From Lachnospiraceae bacterium (GTDB lineage Bacteria; Bacillota; Clostridia; Lachnospirales; Lachnospiraceae): a stretch of DNA of 64,000 nt. Made by a program: the position numbers and the translations under genes. Under the pieces are notes generated by a model. That model was not told the origin of the DNA. It worked only from the letters and a program-made list of their open reading frames with translations, and ran no database searches. Position 1 is the stretch's first letter, and the number at the start of each line of letters is the position of its first letter. Where the stretch lies: contig JAILHF010000051.1 of assembly GCA_024696005.1 (NCBI GenBank), positions 186,001 through 250,000 on the forward strand, read 5' to 3'. Positions 16,877 through 25,706 of this stretch are shown in pieces.

Positions 16877-19024
16877 TCAGCCATCCGAGATCCGGATGTC
16901 CGTGAGTGCGCACTGGTCACCGGTCAGCGCCACAAAAAGCCTGTCCGGCATATCCTTAAAATCGGTTGTATTTTCGAGACCGATCCCAAGATTCTGCGTA
17001 GCAATGGTGACGATGTTGCCCTTTTTTCCGATCTCGATGCTGATATCAATGCCCTTCTTGTTCTGCTCCTTCCAGTGATCCCAGCCCATGAAATCATCGT
17101 CCTTTCGGATGGTCAGGCTGTTCTCCGCGTCGCTGCGGATATCGTAGTTTTCCCCATCCAGACGGATCAGGGCATATTCCCTGTAGCCCGCTCCGTTCAC
17201 GCTCCCATCCGCCGAGGAAAAGAGCAGGATATAGGGGCAATGCCAGATCAGACGGGCAGTCGGCAGACTCATTGTATGGAAACGGATCGTCAGGCCGTCA
17301 CGCACCGCGATCCCCTTGCTCGAAGCCGTGCGCAGACCGTCCACCTGCAGATTGGGGATATCCCCCACCCTGCCGTTGATATAAGAGATGCGTTCCGCAA
17401 TCCTGGGGATCTCTTCTTCCGCGACCGGGATATCGGTCTTTTCGATGCTGACGTCGTCGATGTAGCAGTTCTCACCGCTCAGGCCGATATAGGCATAGCG
17501 GGTACAGTCGGGCAGGGCGATGATGTGCTCTCTGGTCTCCCCGCCTTCCTCGCGGATCCGCATCCGCAGATGATCCTTGCAGCGGACGGCCTCGATGTCG
17601 TAAGCCGCCTCTGCGGGAGCAGCGTTTTCTTTTCTGTGCTCTCCGATGTTGCGGATATCGCTCTTCACCTTTCTCGCGCCGCTCAGCTCCACGCTGCCGC
17701 TCAGCCAGATCACGGCATATTCGAAATAATTCAGCTCCCTGACCACATCCTCTTCGTCATGGAAACGTCCGTCCAGGGAATCGAAAAGGACCAGGCCCGC
17801 TCCCCGCCCCGCCGTTTCAGCGCCGGCAGCGGGCCCCGTTTCCAGATGGATGTTGACCGGATTGGAGGTGACCAGGATGCCGTCCGAGATCTCTCTCTTG
17901 AATTCACCGCAATGCAGCTCGCTCTTTCCCGCCAGCTCTTCCACTGCGTTCCGCTCCCGCATCTGGTACTCTTTGTCCCGGTCGATCAACTGCAGCATGA
18001 CGGAAGCCACCACAGGATCAAACTGGGTCCCCCCGCCCTTCACGATCTCTTCCCGCACGATCTGCTGCGGGACGGCATCACGATAGCTTCGGTTTGAGGT
18101 CATGGCATCGTAGGCATCCGCTACCGAGATGATGCGGGCGATCTCGGGGATATCCTCTCCCTTTAAGTGCGAGGGATAGCCGTGCCCGTCATAGCGTTCG
18201 TGATGGTAATGGGCGCCGATGCTCAGATAGGGATATTCACTGATGCTGGAAAGTATCTGGTTTCCCAATACGGTATGCTGCTTGATGGTCTCGTATTCAT
18301 CGGCCGTGAGCCTGCCTTTTTTGTTGATGATGCTGATGGGGATCCCGATCTTTCCCACATCGTGCAAAAGAGCCGCATAGTAGATCTTGCGGCATTCCTC
18401 CTCATCCTTGCCCAGCATCCCGGCGATGCGCTCCGAGTAGACGGCAACGCGAAGGGAATGACCGTGGGAATAGGTATCCTTTGCATCCACGGCATTGACG
18501 AGGGCCGTGGCCGTCTGCTCGAACAGGCGCTGGGAAAACTGCTGCTTGCCTCTCAGTTCACTCAGCGCTTTCTCCTGATATTTATCGATCGTTTTGTTAC
18601 GGGTATAGATCAGGATGCAGGTGACGATGGTCAGAAGGTTTGTGAACGCGCCGCTTATAGCCGAAAGATTATGGCTCCGGAGGGTATTGACGGCCAAAAC
18701 GGGATATTGCAGCAGGAGAACGACCAGGGAAGTGATAAAACCGACCTTGCCGAAATAGACCACTTCAAAGATGATAGCCATGTTGGCAAGGGACGAAAAA
18801 ACACCGGCCAGGGAACTGACAGGCACATGCATATCACCGACGGTGATCACGGCTTCCGACATGGCGGCGCGTCGGACGTAATAGGTCGTCATATAATAAA
18901 GGATGAGCAGGAGCACGAACAGGACCTTGGGCACTTCCCGCTTTTCTTCATGCTGATCCGTACCGGATGGCGCCATCCGTTTCTGTTTTATCACGAACGC
19001 ATTATCAACATCCCTGTCCGCCAT
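16877..19024 (-). CDS. Membrane HD-GYP phosphodiesterase with duplicated C-terminal domains
   Basis: The protein has 715 residues. Residues of about 31-140 hold three or four membrane helices. The HD-GYP domain (about 171-360) is complete: HGHSLR (187-192), HD at 221-222 in LLHDVGKIGIP, the HH at 274-275 in HYHHERYDGHGYP (271-284), and ISVADAYDAMTSNRSYR. HD-GYP enzymes cleave cyclic di-GMP or related dinucleotides. The last 340 residues are unusual. They form two similar units of about 150 residues that end in IGLSGENCYIDDVSI and VALTGDQCALTDIRI, so a duplication is likely. They look beta-rich, like lectin or laminin-G folds, and should lie in the cytoplasm with the HD domain. The gene sits between the unknown lipoproteins and the hydrolase in one leftward run. 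Confidence 0.9.
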   Translation of the reverse strand: MADRDVDNAFVIKQKRMAPSGTDQHEEKREVPKVLFVLLLILYYMTTYYVRRAAMSEAVITVGDMHVPVSSLAGVFSSLANMAIIFEVVYFGKVGFITSLVVLLLQYPVLAVNTLRSHNLSAISGAFTNLLTIVTCILIYTRNKTIDKYQEKALSELRGKQQFSQRLFEQTATALVNAVDAKDTYSHGHSLRVAVYSERIAGMLGKDEEECRKIYYAALLHDVGKIGIPISIINKKGRLTADEYETIKQHTVLGNQILSSISEYPYLSIGAHYHHERYDGHGYPSHLKGEDIPEIARIISVADAYDAMTSNRSYRDAVPQQIVREEIVKGGGTQFDPVVASVMLQLIDRDKEYQMRERNAVEELAGKSELHCGEFKREISDGILVTSNPVNIHLETGPAAGAETAGRGAGLVLFDSLDGRFHDEEDVVRELNYFEYAVIWLSGSVELSGARKVKSDIRNIGEHRKENAAPAEAAYDIEAVRCKDHLRMRIREEGGETREHIIALPDCTRYAYIGLSGENCYIDDVSIEKTDIPVAEEEIPRIAERISYINGRVGDIPNLQVDGLRTASSKGIAVRDGLTIRFHTMSLPTARLIWHCPYILLFSSADGSVNGAGYREYALIRLDGENYDIRSDAENSLTIRKDDDFMGWDHWKEQNKKGIDISIEIGKKGNIVTIATQNLGIGLENTTDFKDMPDRLFVALTGDQCALTDIRISDG

Positions 19025-19082
19025 AAATGATCCTCAATCCCTGCAATTTCTTTCTTGCCGATGCCGGCAGCGCCCATGCCGC

Positions 19083-20459
19083 TCAGTACACCCGGATAAA
19101 ATCAAAGCTGCTTCCTGCCTCCACATCACTGTGTTCCGATCCGGTGACCGTAAGGCGCAGGCCGTCACGCGTCCTTTCCAGGTCGGCGTAGAACGAAAGG
19201 TTCCCGGCATCAAACCATCCCTGGTTGATGCTCAGTCCGTCCGGGGTGATATTGGCATAGCCCGATGCTTCCGCTACACGGTAGAGGAACAGATCGATGC
19301 GGTAGCCGCCGGTCTGAACATTCTCTTCACTGATCATCAGGGTATTAAAGCCATCCGTGCCGATCCATTCTCCCAGGAAATAGTCATCCGTATCCCCGTA
19401 ATAGTCCGGATCCCGGTAGTCGTCTCCGGCTCCGTTCATATACGGGTAGTAATAGCCGTAAAGAAAGGGGGTCATCGCCTCGCATACGACCACCTCTCCC
19501 TTGGAATCCGTGCGGACTCTGTAGAGGACCGGATTGATATAGCCACCGTGGGCCTCACTTTCTTTCCCGGAATAGGGATAATCGACCATGCAGAGCGGAT
19601 CGGCGGAATCCGGGAGCACGCATGCCCAGCAGGTTGCCGGTCCGCCGTAGAAGGATTCCACCTCGACCACTTCCACCGGCTGCAGCATGACGCTGTTTCC
19701 GAATTCGATCCAGCTGTAGGCATAAAAGACCTCATCCTTGATGCGCAGATCTTCATCCGACTCGCCGGACATCCCGGCCGTTTCCGTGTTAAAACGTTCA
19801 AATACCCATACACCTTCGTTCCGTAAAACCGAATTGCCCGTTTCGAACACAACCTCCGGGATCTGCACGCTGCCAAGGGCATCGTAATCCGAAAGCAGGA
19901 GATAATCGACCGACCAGTTTTCGTTGGAAGACATGCGGAGGATAAAACGGTATTCCGAGGTCACAAGCGAGAGGCGGTCTTCCTCATCATCACAAAAGCC
20001 GCCATCCACAGAGACCGCCTGGATCCCGAGGATGAAAGCCGTTCCGGGAAGCTCGTCGTACAGCTCGGAGAGTGTATACGAAAACAGCATAGACGCCCCG
20101 TTTCCCTTGCTGTAGCGCAGCGCTTTGTTCTGCGTATCGAAGGTGAGCATATCCGTATGCTCATCCGGATCGATGATGAGTTCTCCGGCCGGGATCATGT
20201 TCCAGTCGCCGGAAAGAAAGCTCTCGACCTCCCTTTCGCTGAAGACGTGTCCGTTCACCCCGGACAGGGGATCGGGCTCCGCTTCGGTAGGCGTGGGGGC
20301 CTCGGTAGGCTCCGGCTCTACGGGCTCCTCCGTAGGAGCAGCCGTGGGGCCTTCATCCCCCGGAAATGTTCCGCGGTCCGGGTCCCGATCCTTATCCGTT
20401 GTGCATGCGCCCAGCAAAAGCGCTGTGATGAGTATCGTAATGCCAAATCGTTTTTTCAT
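19083..20459 (-). CDS. Uncharacterised lipoprotein
   Basis: The protein has 458 residues. Lipobox LLGAC and a Thr/Pro/Glu-rich linker (PTEEPVEPEPTEAPTPTEAE) mark a surface lipoprotein with a wall-spanning spacer. The rest is beta-rich and aromatic, with a C-terminal FLGEWIGTDGFNTLMIS unit resembling small lipocalin-like 'gets a grade of fit' modules that end in an acidic strand (SSFDFIRVY). I do not recognise a family. The neighbour upstream is another lipoprotein with the same build and a similar final unit (LVGSWRMDEVS), so the two are probably distant paralogs. GGAGAG precedes the start. Function is unknown; position next to the HD-GYP gene hints at an envelope-sensing role, but this is inference. 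Confidence 0.75.
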   Translation of the reverse strand: MKKRFGITILITALLLGACTTDKDRDPDRGTFPGDEGPTAAPTEEPVEPEPTEAPTPTEAEPDPLSGVNGHVFSEREVESFLSGDWNMIPAGELIIDPDEHTDMLTFDTQNKALRYSKGNGASMLFSYTLSELYDELPGTAFILGIQAVSVDGGFCDDEEDRLSLVTSEYRFILRMSSNENWSVDYLLLSDYDALGSVQIPEVVFETGNSVLRNEGVWVFERFNTETAGMSGESDEDLRIKDEVFYAYSWIEFGNSVMLQPVEVVEVESFYGGPATCWACVLPDSADPLCMVDYPYSGKESEAHGGYINPVLYRVRTDSKGEVVVCEAMTPFLYGYYYPYMNGAGDDYRDPDYYGDTDDYFLGEWIGTDGFNTLMISEENVQTGGYRIDLFLYRVAEASGYANITPDGLSINQGWFDAGNLSFYADLERTRDGLRLTVTGSEHSDVEAGSSFDFIRVY

Positions 20460-20487
20460 TTTTTACTCTCCGGTCATTTTTTTCTGC

Positions 20488-22179
20488 TCACGGTTCCCCG
20501 AATTCCGCACGGATCTCAGCTTCCGTCGCCTTTTGGAAATAGCCGCTCCAGCTCATGGCATCCCCATCCCCGGAAGGTACCGAGAGGAAGGTCACCTGCA
20601 ACTGCCCGTTTACGATCTGCGCCGTGAAGAGATTGCCGCTTAATTCGTTTTCCCCTGAGACCGTAAATGCCCCGTTCGTTTCAGAACAGCTCAGATAGTA
20701 GAGTCCGCCCATGTCCAGCTCGTCCATGATCCCGCATTCCGCCGATGTGCTGAAATTCATCCAGAAATCCCGCGGTGCGCTCTCGCGGTCCGTACTTCCC
20801 TCTGCCGAGACTTCATCCATGCGCCAGCTTCCGACAAGATCCGCATAGGCAGCCGCATCAAAGGTAGTAGCTGCAGACCAGTCGCACTCGCCGCTGATCT
20901 CTACCGCTTCCGCTTTTTCGGCTACAGGCACTCGAAGATAATACATGTTCCCGTCAAAGCTGTAATAACGCATCCAGCTGTAATCAAACGACGGTTCGTA
21001 CTTTATGCCGGCGACCATCAGATAAACGGCATCGCCGAGCTTCTCGGCCGCCTGCAGGCGCAGATCCATTCTGTCCTGATAGGGGAGAAAAGCCGGACAT
21101 AATACGCTCCGGTCCATGTCCCAGCCGTGCAGGACCAGGTCCCCGAAGATATCGTGCGAAAGATCAACTTCGTTTTCCGCATCCTGATAAAAGAACAGCC
21201 TGTCTTCTTCGGGATCATAACGCATGTCCGGCAGGACCGTCGGCGTGCAAAAACAGACTTCCGGATCGTAACCGTCCTGTTCGATCACCAGGCTGTCTTC
21301 TTTGCCCGGGACGACCGAGACGGCCTGGAAGCTGTCAAAAGCCCAGGTCTCGCCGGTGTAATCGGCAAGCATCAGATAAACTGCGACCTCGTTTCGCTCC
21401 ATCTTTTCGCAGCGGGGATTGCCGTAACCGCCGCGTATCGTCGCCGTTCCCAGATCGGTGACGCCCTTGCTGTCAGCGCTGTAGAGCGCGGTTGTTCCGT
21501 TTTCGTCCACATCCAGAAAGATCAGTGTGGACATGTCCAATCCGCAGAACTGCGGCGCATTGTATTCCGACAGATCGAGGCGATAATCTTCAAAACCGTC
21601 GCAATCCAATACGGAATAATAACGGGACAGACCGTCATTGCCTTCGATGGCCAGCCAGGAAGCATCGACGGAAGTTCCAAGGACACGGCCGGGCGAATAC
21701 AGTTCGCTCAGGCCGGCAGAAGAGATCAAATAAACCCCTTCCAAACCGTTGCAGAAAAAACAGTTGCCCAGCCAGAAGAGTTCACCGTTGCAGTCGGTCT
21801 TGCCCAGTTCCGTCATCGTGCCGCTGTTCTCATCATAACGGCAAAGTGTCGAAATGCCGGATGCCGCTTCGGAATAATCGAAAAGCGCGCCGTTCAGAGC
21901 AGGCTCAGGAAAAGCCGCAGCTTCATATTTCAGGAAATACACCCCGTCCGTGAGTTTGACAAAACGGCCGCCGTTGCCCTCAACATAGCCGGGCACCTCT
22001 TCAGGCGGCTCCTCGGGAATCTCGGTCGGGGTAGCCTGAGGCGCTTCGGTCGGTGTGGCGTTTGTCTCTCCCTCTTTTCCGTCATATCTGCCGCGGCCGT
22101 CATCTGCAGGATCGGAGCCGGTGCAGGCACACAGAAGGACTGCGCTCAGGGCCGCCGCCGCAAAGCGTTTTACGTCCAT
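20488..22179 (-). CDS. Uncharacterised lipoprotein with PTE-rich linker
   Basis: The protein has 563 residues. The signal ends at LLCAC; a linker with NATPTEAPQATPTEIPEE follows. The middle part shows repeated strand-turn units such as VYFLKYEAAAFPEP, LFWLGNCFFCNGLEGVYLIS and GVTDLGTATI, which resemble a beta-propeller-like bow (6-7 blades by eye, uncertain). The C-terminal unit of about 110 residues begins LVGSWRMDE. No known family is recognised. Its start overlaps the end of the preceding gene by 10 bases, indicating translational coupling, and the second lipoprotein follows after 28 bases. All are on the leftward run that continues from the rnf operon. Confidence 0.75.
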   Translation of the reverse strand: MDVKRFAAAALSAVLLCACTGSDPADDGRGRYDGKEGETNATPTEAPQATPTEIPEEPPEEVPGYVEGNGGRFVKLTDGVYFLKYEAAAFPEPALNGALFDYSEAASGISTLCRYDENSGTMTELGKTDCNGELFWLGNCFFCNGLEGVYLISSAGLSELYSPGRVLGTSVDASWLAIEGNDGLSRYYSVLDCDGFEDYRLDLSEYNAPQFCGLDMSTLIFLDVDENGTTALYSADSKGVTDLGTATIRGGYGNPRCEKMERNEVAVYLMLADYTGETWAFDSFQAVSVVPGKEDSLVIEQDGYDPEVCFCTPTVLPDMRYDPEEDRLFFYQDAENEVDLSHDIFGDLVLHGWDMDRSVLCPAFLPYQDRMDLRLQAAEKLGDAVYLMVAGIKYEPSFDYSWMRYYSFDGNMYYLRVPVAEKAEAVEISGECDWSAATTFDAAAYADLVGSWRMDEVSAEGSTDRESAPRDFWMNFSTSAECGIMDELDMGGLYYLSCSETNGAFTVSGENELSGNLFTAQIVNGQLQVTFLSVPSGDGDAMSWSGYFQKATEAEIRAEFGEP

Positions 22180-22859
22180 AATTTTGCCTTCGCTTCCGCG
22201 GTCAGCGCCGCTCTCTGATCATAAAAGAGCGAAGACGAAGCGGATCCCTTGGTGACATACCAGCGGTCACTGCCGTCAAAACGGCTGATCTCGATGTTGA
22301 CCTTGTTCCCGGCCGCGTTGCTGGTAACGTAGTAAACGATGTTCAGACGTCCCAGCTGCTGCAGCGTCTGCGCATTGAGCGCCTCGGTGTTGGGGCTGTT
22401 GTAGGAAAGCTTTACGGCCAGGGGCTGCGTGGGATGGAAACCGTTCTGCGCGGTCGCCCCCTCAAAATAAGCCCTGGGCAGCCAGCGGTATTCGTCGCTC
22501 TTTAAGCGGTCGTTGAAATAGCTTTCCCAGCCTGCCTTTCCGTTGTTGCCGCCCTCGGTAAAGCCGCGTCCGTAAGGCTCCAGATCGGCGAAGAGATATT
22601 TCATCATGCTCATGCCGATCTCGTAATCGGCGGTCAGGCACATGACGCTGTATACATAGTATGCCGCAACGCTTCCGGGATCGGTCACATCGACCGCTTT
22701 CTTCAGGTCTTCCAGGCTTTCCGGCATCGGCGGCTTGATCTCGATCCTGCGATCCTGCTTCCACTCCGGCTTTAAAGCAAAGCTTCCCCCCTGGGCTGCT
22801 GCAGAGATCTCTTCGATCCCGTCGTTGACAGCGCTCATCACTTTGTCAAAAAGTCCCAT
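22170..22859 (-). CDS. Uncharacterised cytoplasmic protein downstream of rnfB
   Basis: I take the ATG at 22859 (229 residues): GGAGG lies 6 bases upstream, and the longer frame would run 59 bases into rnfB. The protein begins MGLFDKVMSAVNDGIEE, typical of small clostridial cytoplasmic proteins, and has no signal or membrane helix. It is mixed alpha/beta, with LTADYEIGMSMMKYLFADLE in the middle and an aromatic end (RWYVTKGSASSSLFYDQ). I do not recognise the family. It starts 25 bases after rnfB and overlaps the next lipoprotein gene by 10 bases, so it links the rnf cluster to the lipoprotein genes in one transcript, unless an internal promoter is present. Confidence 0.75.
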   Translation of the reverse strand: MGLFDKVMSAVNDGIEEISAAAQGGSFALKPEWKQDRRIEIKPPMPESLEDLKKAVDVTDPGSVAAYYVYSVMCLTADYEIGMSMMKYLFADLEPYGRGFTEGGNNGKAGWESYFNDRLKSDEYRWLPRAYFEGATAQNGFHPTQPLAVKLSYNSPNTEALNAQTLQQLGRLNIVYYVTSNAAGNKVNIEISRFDGSDRWYVTKGSASSSLFYDQRAALTAEAKAKLWT

Positions 22860-22884
22860 TTTACACCTCCATGATTTGAATGGT

Positions 22885-23682
22885 TTAATGTTTGCGGATG
22901 ATCTTTTTCGGACATTTTTCCGCGCAAACTCCGCATTTCTCACATTTTTCCTGATCGATGTGTGCCAGGAAGCTTTCCACTTCCACCGCTTCGGCCGGAC
23001 AGTTCTTCTTGCACAGCATGCAGCCGATGCATCCGGTCTTGCAGGCTTTCATCACATCCGGGCCTTTATCTTTTGAAGAGCAGGCAACAAGATACGAAGC
23101 GTCGTAAGGTACCAGCTCGATCAGTTTTTTCGGACATGCCGCAATGCACTTTCCGCAGGCTTTGCAGGCATCTTTATCGACCACGGCGATCCCGTTCACG
23201 ATCCGGATCGCATCAAAAGGACATTCCTTTACGCAGCTCCCGAAGCCAAGACAGCCGTAGCTGCAGCTCTTGTCGCCGCCTCCGGGAAGCAGCGCCGCCA
23301 TGCGGCAATCCTCTTCCCCGTGATATTCATAGTTTCTGCCGGCCTGTTCGCAATCACCGGCGCATTTCACAAAAGCGACCATGCGTGTGCCGCCTTCGGC
23401 ATCCACGCCCATGATGGCAGCCACTTCCTTTGCAACGGCATCTCCGCCCACCGGACAGCCTCCGACGGGAGCTTCTCCGGCAACAATTGCAGCCGCCAGT
23501 CCCGAACAGCCCGGGAAGCCGCAGCCTCCGCAGTTGTTCCCCGGCAGCTTTTCAATGATCCTGTCAATGCGCGGATCCGTTTCCACATGAAAGGCTTTTG
23601 CCGAAAAGCCGAGGAAAAGCCCCAGAGCCAGCCCCAGAAGGGCGATCACGATCACCGCTGTAATGATTGCCTGCATATCCAT
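22885..23682 (-). CDS. rnfB: Rnf complex subunit RnfB, multi-cluster ferredoxin
   Basis: The protein has 265 residues. An N-terminal membrane helix (residues of about 5-27) is followed by the RnfB-type cluster CGGCGFPGC (Cys51, 54, 59) with Cys76. From residue 140 to the end there are ferredoxin-type CxxCxxCxxxCP sets: CLGFGSCVKECP, CKACGKCIAACP, CIGCMLCKKNCP and CEKCGVCAEKCP, giving several 4Fe-4S clusters for electron entry from reduced ferredoxin. Rnf oxidises ferredoxin, reduces NAD+ and pumps Na+ or H+. GGGAG precedes the start. It is last in the rnfCDGEAB order and is separated from rnfA by a strong hairpin. Confidence 0.97.
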   Translation of the reverse strand: MDMQAIITAVIVIALLGLALGLFLGFSAKAFHVETDPRIDRIIEKLPGNNCGGCGFPGCSGLAAAIVAGEAPVGGCPVGGDAVAKEVAAIMGVDAEGGTRMVAFVKCAGDCEQAGRNYEYHGEEDCRMAALLPGGGDKSCSYGCLGFGSCVKECPFDAIRIVNGIAVVDKDACKACGKCIAACPKKLIELVPYDASYLVACSSKDKGPDVMKACKTGCIGCMLCKKNCPAEAVEVESFLAHIDQEKCEKCGVCAEKCPKKIIRKH

Positions 23683-23716
23683 AAATGTTTACTCCCGTTT
23701 CTTAATGATCAAAGCA

Positions 23717-23752
23717 TTACTGTTCAGTGGCCGGAAAGCCACTGAACAGTAA
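23717..23752 (-). promoter_or_regulatory. 15-bp intercistronic stem-loop between rnfA and rnfB
   Basis: Arms TTACTGTTCAGTGGC and GCCACTGAACAGTAA pair perfectly over 15 bp around a 6-base loop. No T run follows in either direction, so it is not a simple terminator. It likely processes or stabilises the mRNA, or partly limits flow into rnfB. Confidence 0.75.
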
Positions 23753-23754
23753 CA

Positions 23755-24339
23755 TCAAAGCAGTCCCGAAAAGCCGCAAAAGGCGATCGCCATCAGGCCG
23801 GCCGTCACCAGCACGATGGGCATGCCCTGAAACGCCTTGGGCACGTTGTTGTAGCGCATCTTCTCGCGTATTCCCGCAAGGATGCAGATTGCAATGGCAA
23901 AGCCCGCTGCTGTCGCCAGGCCGTTCACGACCGCCGAAAGCACATCGTATTCTTCCTGCACATTGGTCAGAGCTGTGCCCAGAACCGCGCAGTTGGTCGT
24001 GATCAGGGGCAGGTATACGCCGAGGGACTGGTAAAGCGAGGGAACGTTCTTCTTCAGGAACATCTCCACAAACTGAACCAGTGCCGCGATCACCAGGATG
24101 AAAACGATGGTCTTCAGATAATCAAGTCCAAAGGGCGCCAGAAGGAATTTGTAGATCAGAGAACTCACCAGGCTCGCAAGCGTGATGACAAAGATTACGG
24201 CGATCCCCATGCCGCCCGCGGTCTTCAGCTGCTTGGAAACCCCGAGGAAGGGGCACAGCCCGTAGAACTGGCTCAAAACCACATTGCTGACAAAGGCCGA
24301 ACCGATGGCAATGATCAATAATTCGGATATGGTGCTCAT
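23755..24339 (-). CDS. rnfA: Rnf complex subunit RnfA
   Basis: The protein has 194 residues, nearly all in six membrane helices, the usual size. Family landmarks are SNVVLSQFYGLCPFLGVSK (one half of the symmetric Cys/Phe motif) and LPLITTNCAVLGTAL (the other). RnfA and RnfE form an inverted-topology pair that holds a 2Fe-2S cluster in the membrane, carried by the Cys in these motifs. Its start overlaps rnfE by 4 bases (ATGA), so translation is coupled. Confidence 0.97.
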   Translation of the reverse strand: MSTISELLIIAIGSAFVSNVVLSQFYGLCPFLGVSKQLKTAGGMGIAVIFVITLASLVSSLIYKFLLAPFGLDYLKTIVFILVIAALVQFVEMFLKKNVPSLYQSLGVYLPLITTNCAVLGTALTNVQEEYDVLSAVVNGLATAAGFAIAICILAGIREKMRYNNVPKAFQGMPIVLVTAGLMAIAFCGFSGLL

Positions 24340-25088
24340 GCCTTCTCCTCCTTCTTTCCTACCGCGGTATCCTTTCCGTTCTCGTCATAGAAACGGTGCA
24401 CGCAGCCGTCATCGCCGCAGGATGCGCAGTCGCGGTCGCAGCCGGCGCGGATCTTGCTTTCCTTGCCGGCGGCCAGCTGCTTCATGCGGATCGACGCCAT
24501 CAGGGCATTGAGCGCCGCGAGCACAAAGAAGGCACCGGGTGCCATGACAAAGATCGCGATGGGCGCCATGCCGATGCTCTCCAGCGGCTCCTTGAAGCTG
24601 ATGCCGAATACGGAAAAGCTTCCGAGGATCTCACGCACACAGCCGATCAAGGTAAGAGCCACGGTAAAGCCCAGCCCCATTCCGAGGCCGTCAAGCGCGG
24701 ACGCGAACACACCGTTCTTGGAAGCGAAAGCTTCTGCACGTCCGAGGATGATGCAGTTGACGACGATCAGCGGGATGAACATTCCCAGCGCGGAATTCAG
24801 TGCCGGAAGATAGGCCTCCAGAAACTGCCCCACGATCGTCACAAAAGAGGCGATGATCACGATGAAGGCCGGAATGCGGACCTTGTCTGGGATCACCTTG
24901 CGCAGGGCCGAGATGATGATATTGCTCATCGCCAGCACCACGGTTGTTGTAAGTCCCATCCCCAGACCGTTGATCGCACTCGTGGTCACGGCCAGCGTGG
25001 GGCACATGCCGAGCATCAGCACAAAGGTGGGGTTTTCGGTGATCAGCCCGTTGATGAAGGGTTTCCAGACAGAATTCTCTTTTTTCAT
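24336..25088 (-). CDS. rnfE: Rnf complex subunit RnfE
   Basis: The protein has 250 residues. It has six membrane helices with MLGMCPTLAVTTSAINGLGM and PLIVVNCIILGRAEAFA, the RnfE counterparts of the RnfA motifs. The C-terminal tail of about 40 residues (CDRDCASCGDDGCVH) is soluble and Cys-rich, which is longer than in many RnfE proteins; the Cys set may bind a metal. It overlaps rnfG by 1 base and rnfA by 4, so it sits in a tightly coupled operon. Confidence 0.96.
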   Translation of the reverse strand: MKKENSVWKPFINGLITENPTFVLMLGMCPTLAVTTSAINGLGMGLTTTVVLAMSNIIISALRKVIPDKVRIPAFIVIIASFVTIVGQFLEAYLPALNSALGMFIPLIVVNCIILGRAEAFASKNGVFASALDGLGMGLGFTVALTLIGCVREILGSFSVFGISFKEPLESIGMAPIAIFVMAPGAFFVLAALNALMASIRMKQLAAGKESKIRAGCDRDCASCGDDGCVHRFYDENGKDTAVGKKEEKA

Positions 25089-25702
25089 CAGAATGTCCCC
25101 TCCCCTATCACGTTGCGGAAAAATTCAAGTCCGAAATTCACGCCGTTCACAAAAGCCCTGGTGGTGATCGTCGCGGACGAGATGGCATCCACCTCATTCT
25201 CTGCGGAAGCACCGCCGCCTTTCACATAAGTAAAACGGTCTGCCTTGCGTCCGGCAAACTGCGGAACCAGCACGGATTCTGCCTGCAGGCCCAGACCCGG
25301 TGTCTCTCCGGTCTCCAGGATCGAGAGACCTGTCACCGTTCCGTCCGTCGTCACGCCCATGCTGAAGCGGATGTTTCCGCCGTAACCTTCCTTGTTCGTC
25401 AGGTTCAGCACATAACCCAGGCAGGCGCCCGAGGCATCTTTCGCCTCGTAGATACGGTCGACGGAATTCTTCGGAGAACTCTGCTGCAGCTGCGAATACG
25501 CTGTTGCCTTCACGTCGCTTACGATCTCCCTCTCCTCAAAAGAGGAGGCTTCCGGGAACACTTCTTTGCAGGCCGCTTCCACAGCTGCCTGTTTCTGTGC
25601 GGCGATCGGCTCCTTCGTCACTTCATTGACGACCGCGAGCAAAATGCCGGCTACTGCCGTTATCGCAAAGAGGATCAAGGCATCTTTCAGGATCGATCTC
25701 AT
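25088..25702 (-). CDS. rnfG: Rnf complex subunit RnfG, covalent FMN protein
   Basis: The protein has 204 residues. One N-terminal membrane helix anchors an extracytoplasmic FMN-binding domain. The flavinylation site reads DAISSATITT near residue 172, where the first Thr is the expected covalent attachment residue; ApbE at 5741 should do the transfer. GETPGLGLQAE is the usual conserved stretch before it. It starts 4 bases after rnfD ends. Confidence 0.96.
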   Translation of the reverse strand: MRSILKDALILFAITAVAGILLAVVNEVTKEPIAAQKQAAVEAACKEVFPEASSFEEREIVSDVKATAYSQLQQSSPKNSVDRIYEAKDASGACLGYVLNLTNKEGYGGNIRFSMGVTTDGTVTGLSILETGETPGLGLQAESVLVPQFAGRKADRFTYVKGGGASAENEVDAISSATITTRAFVNGVNFGLEFFRNVIGEGTF

Positions 25703-25706
25703 AAGC

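Noticed and set aside
16520-18097. 525-codon plus-strand frame over the hydrolase and HD-GYP genes
   Set aside because: Spans two real genes and their gap in antisense; no start signal or domain.
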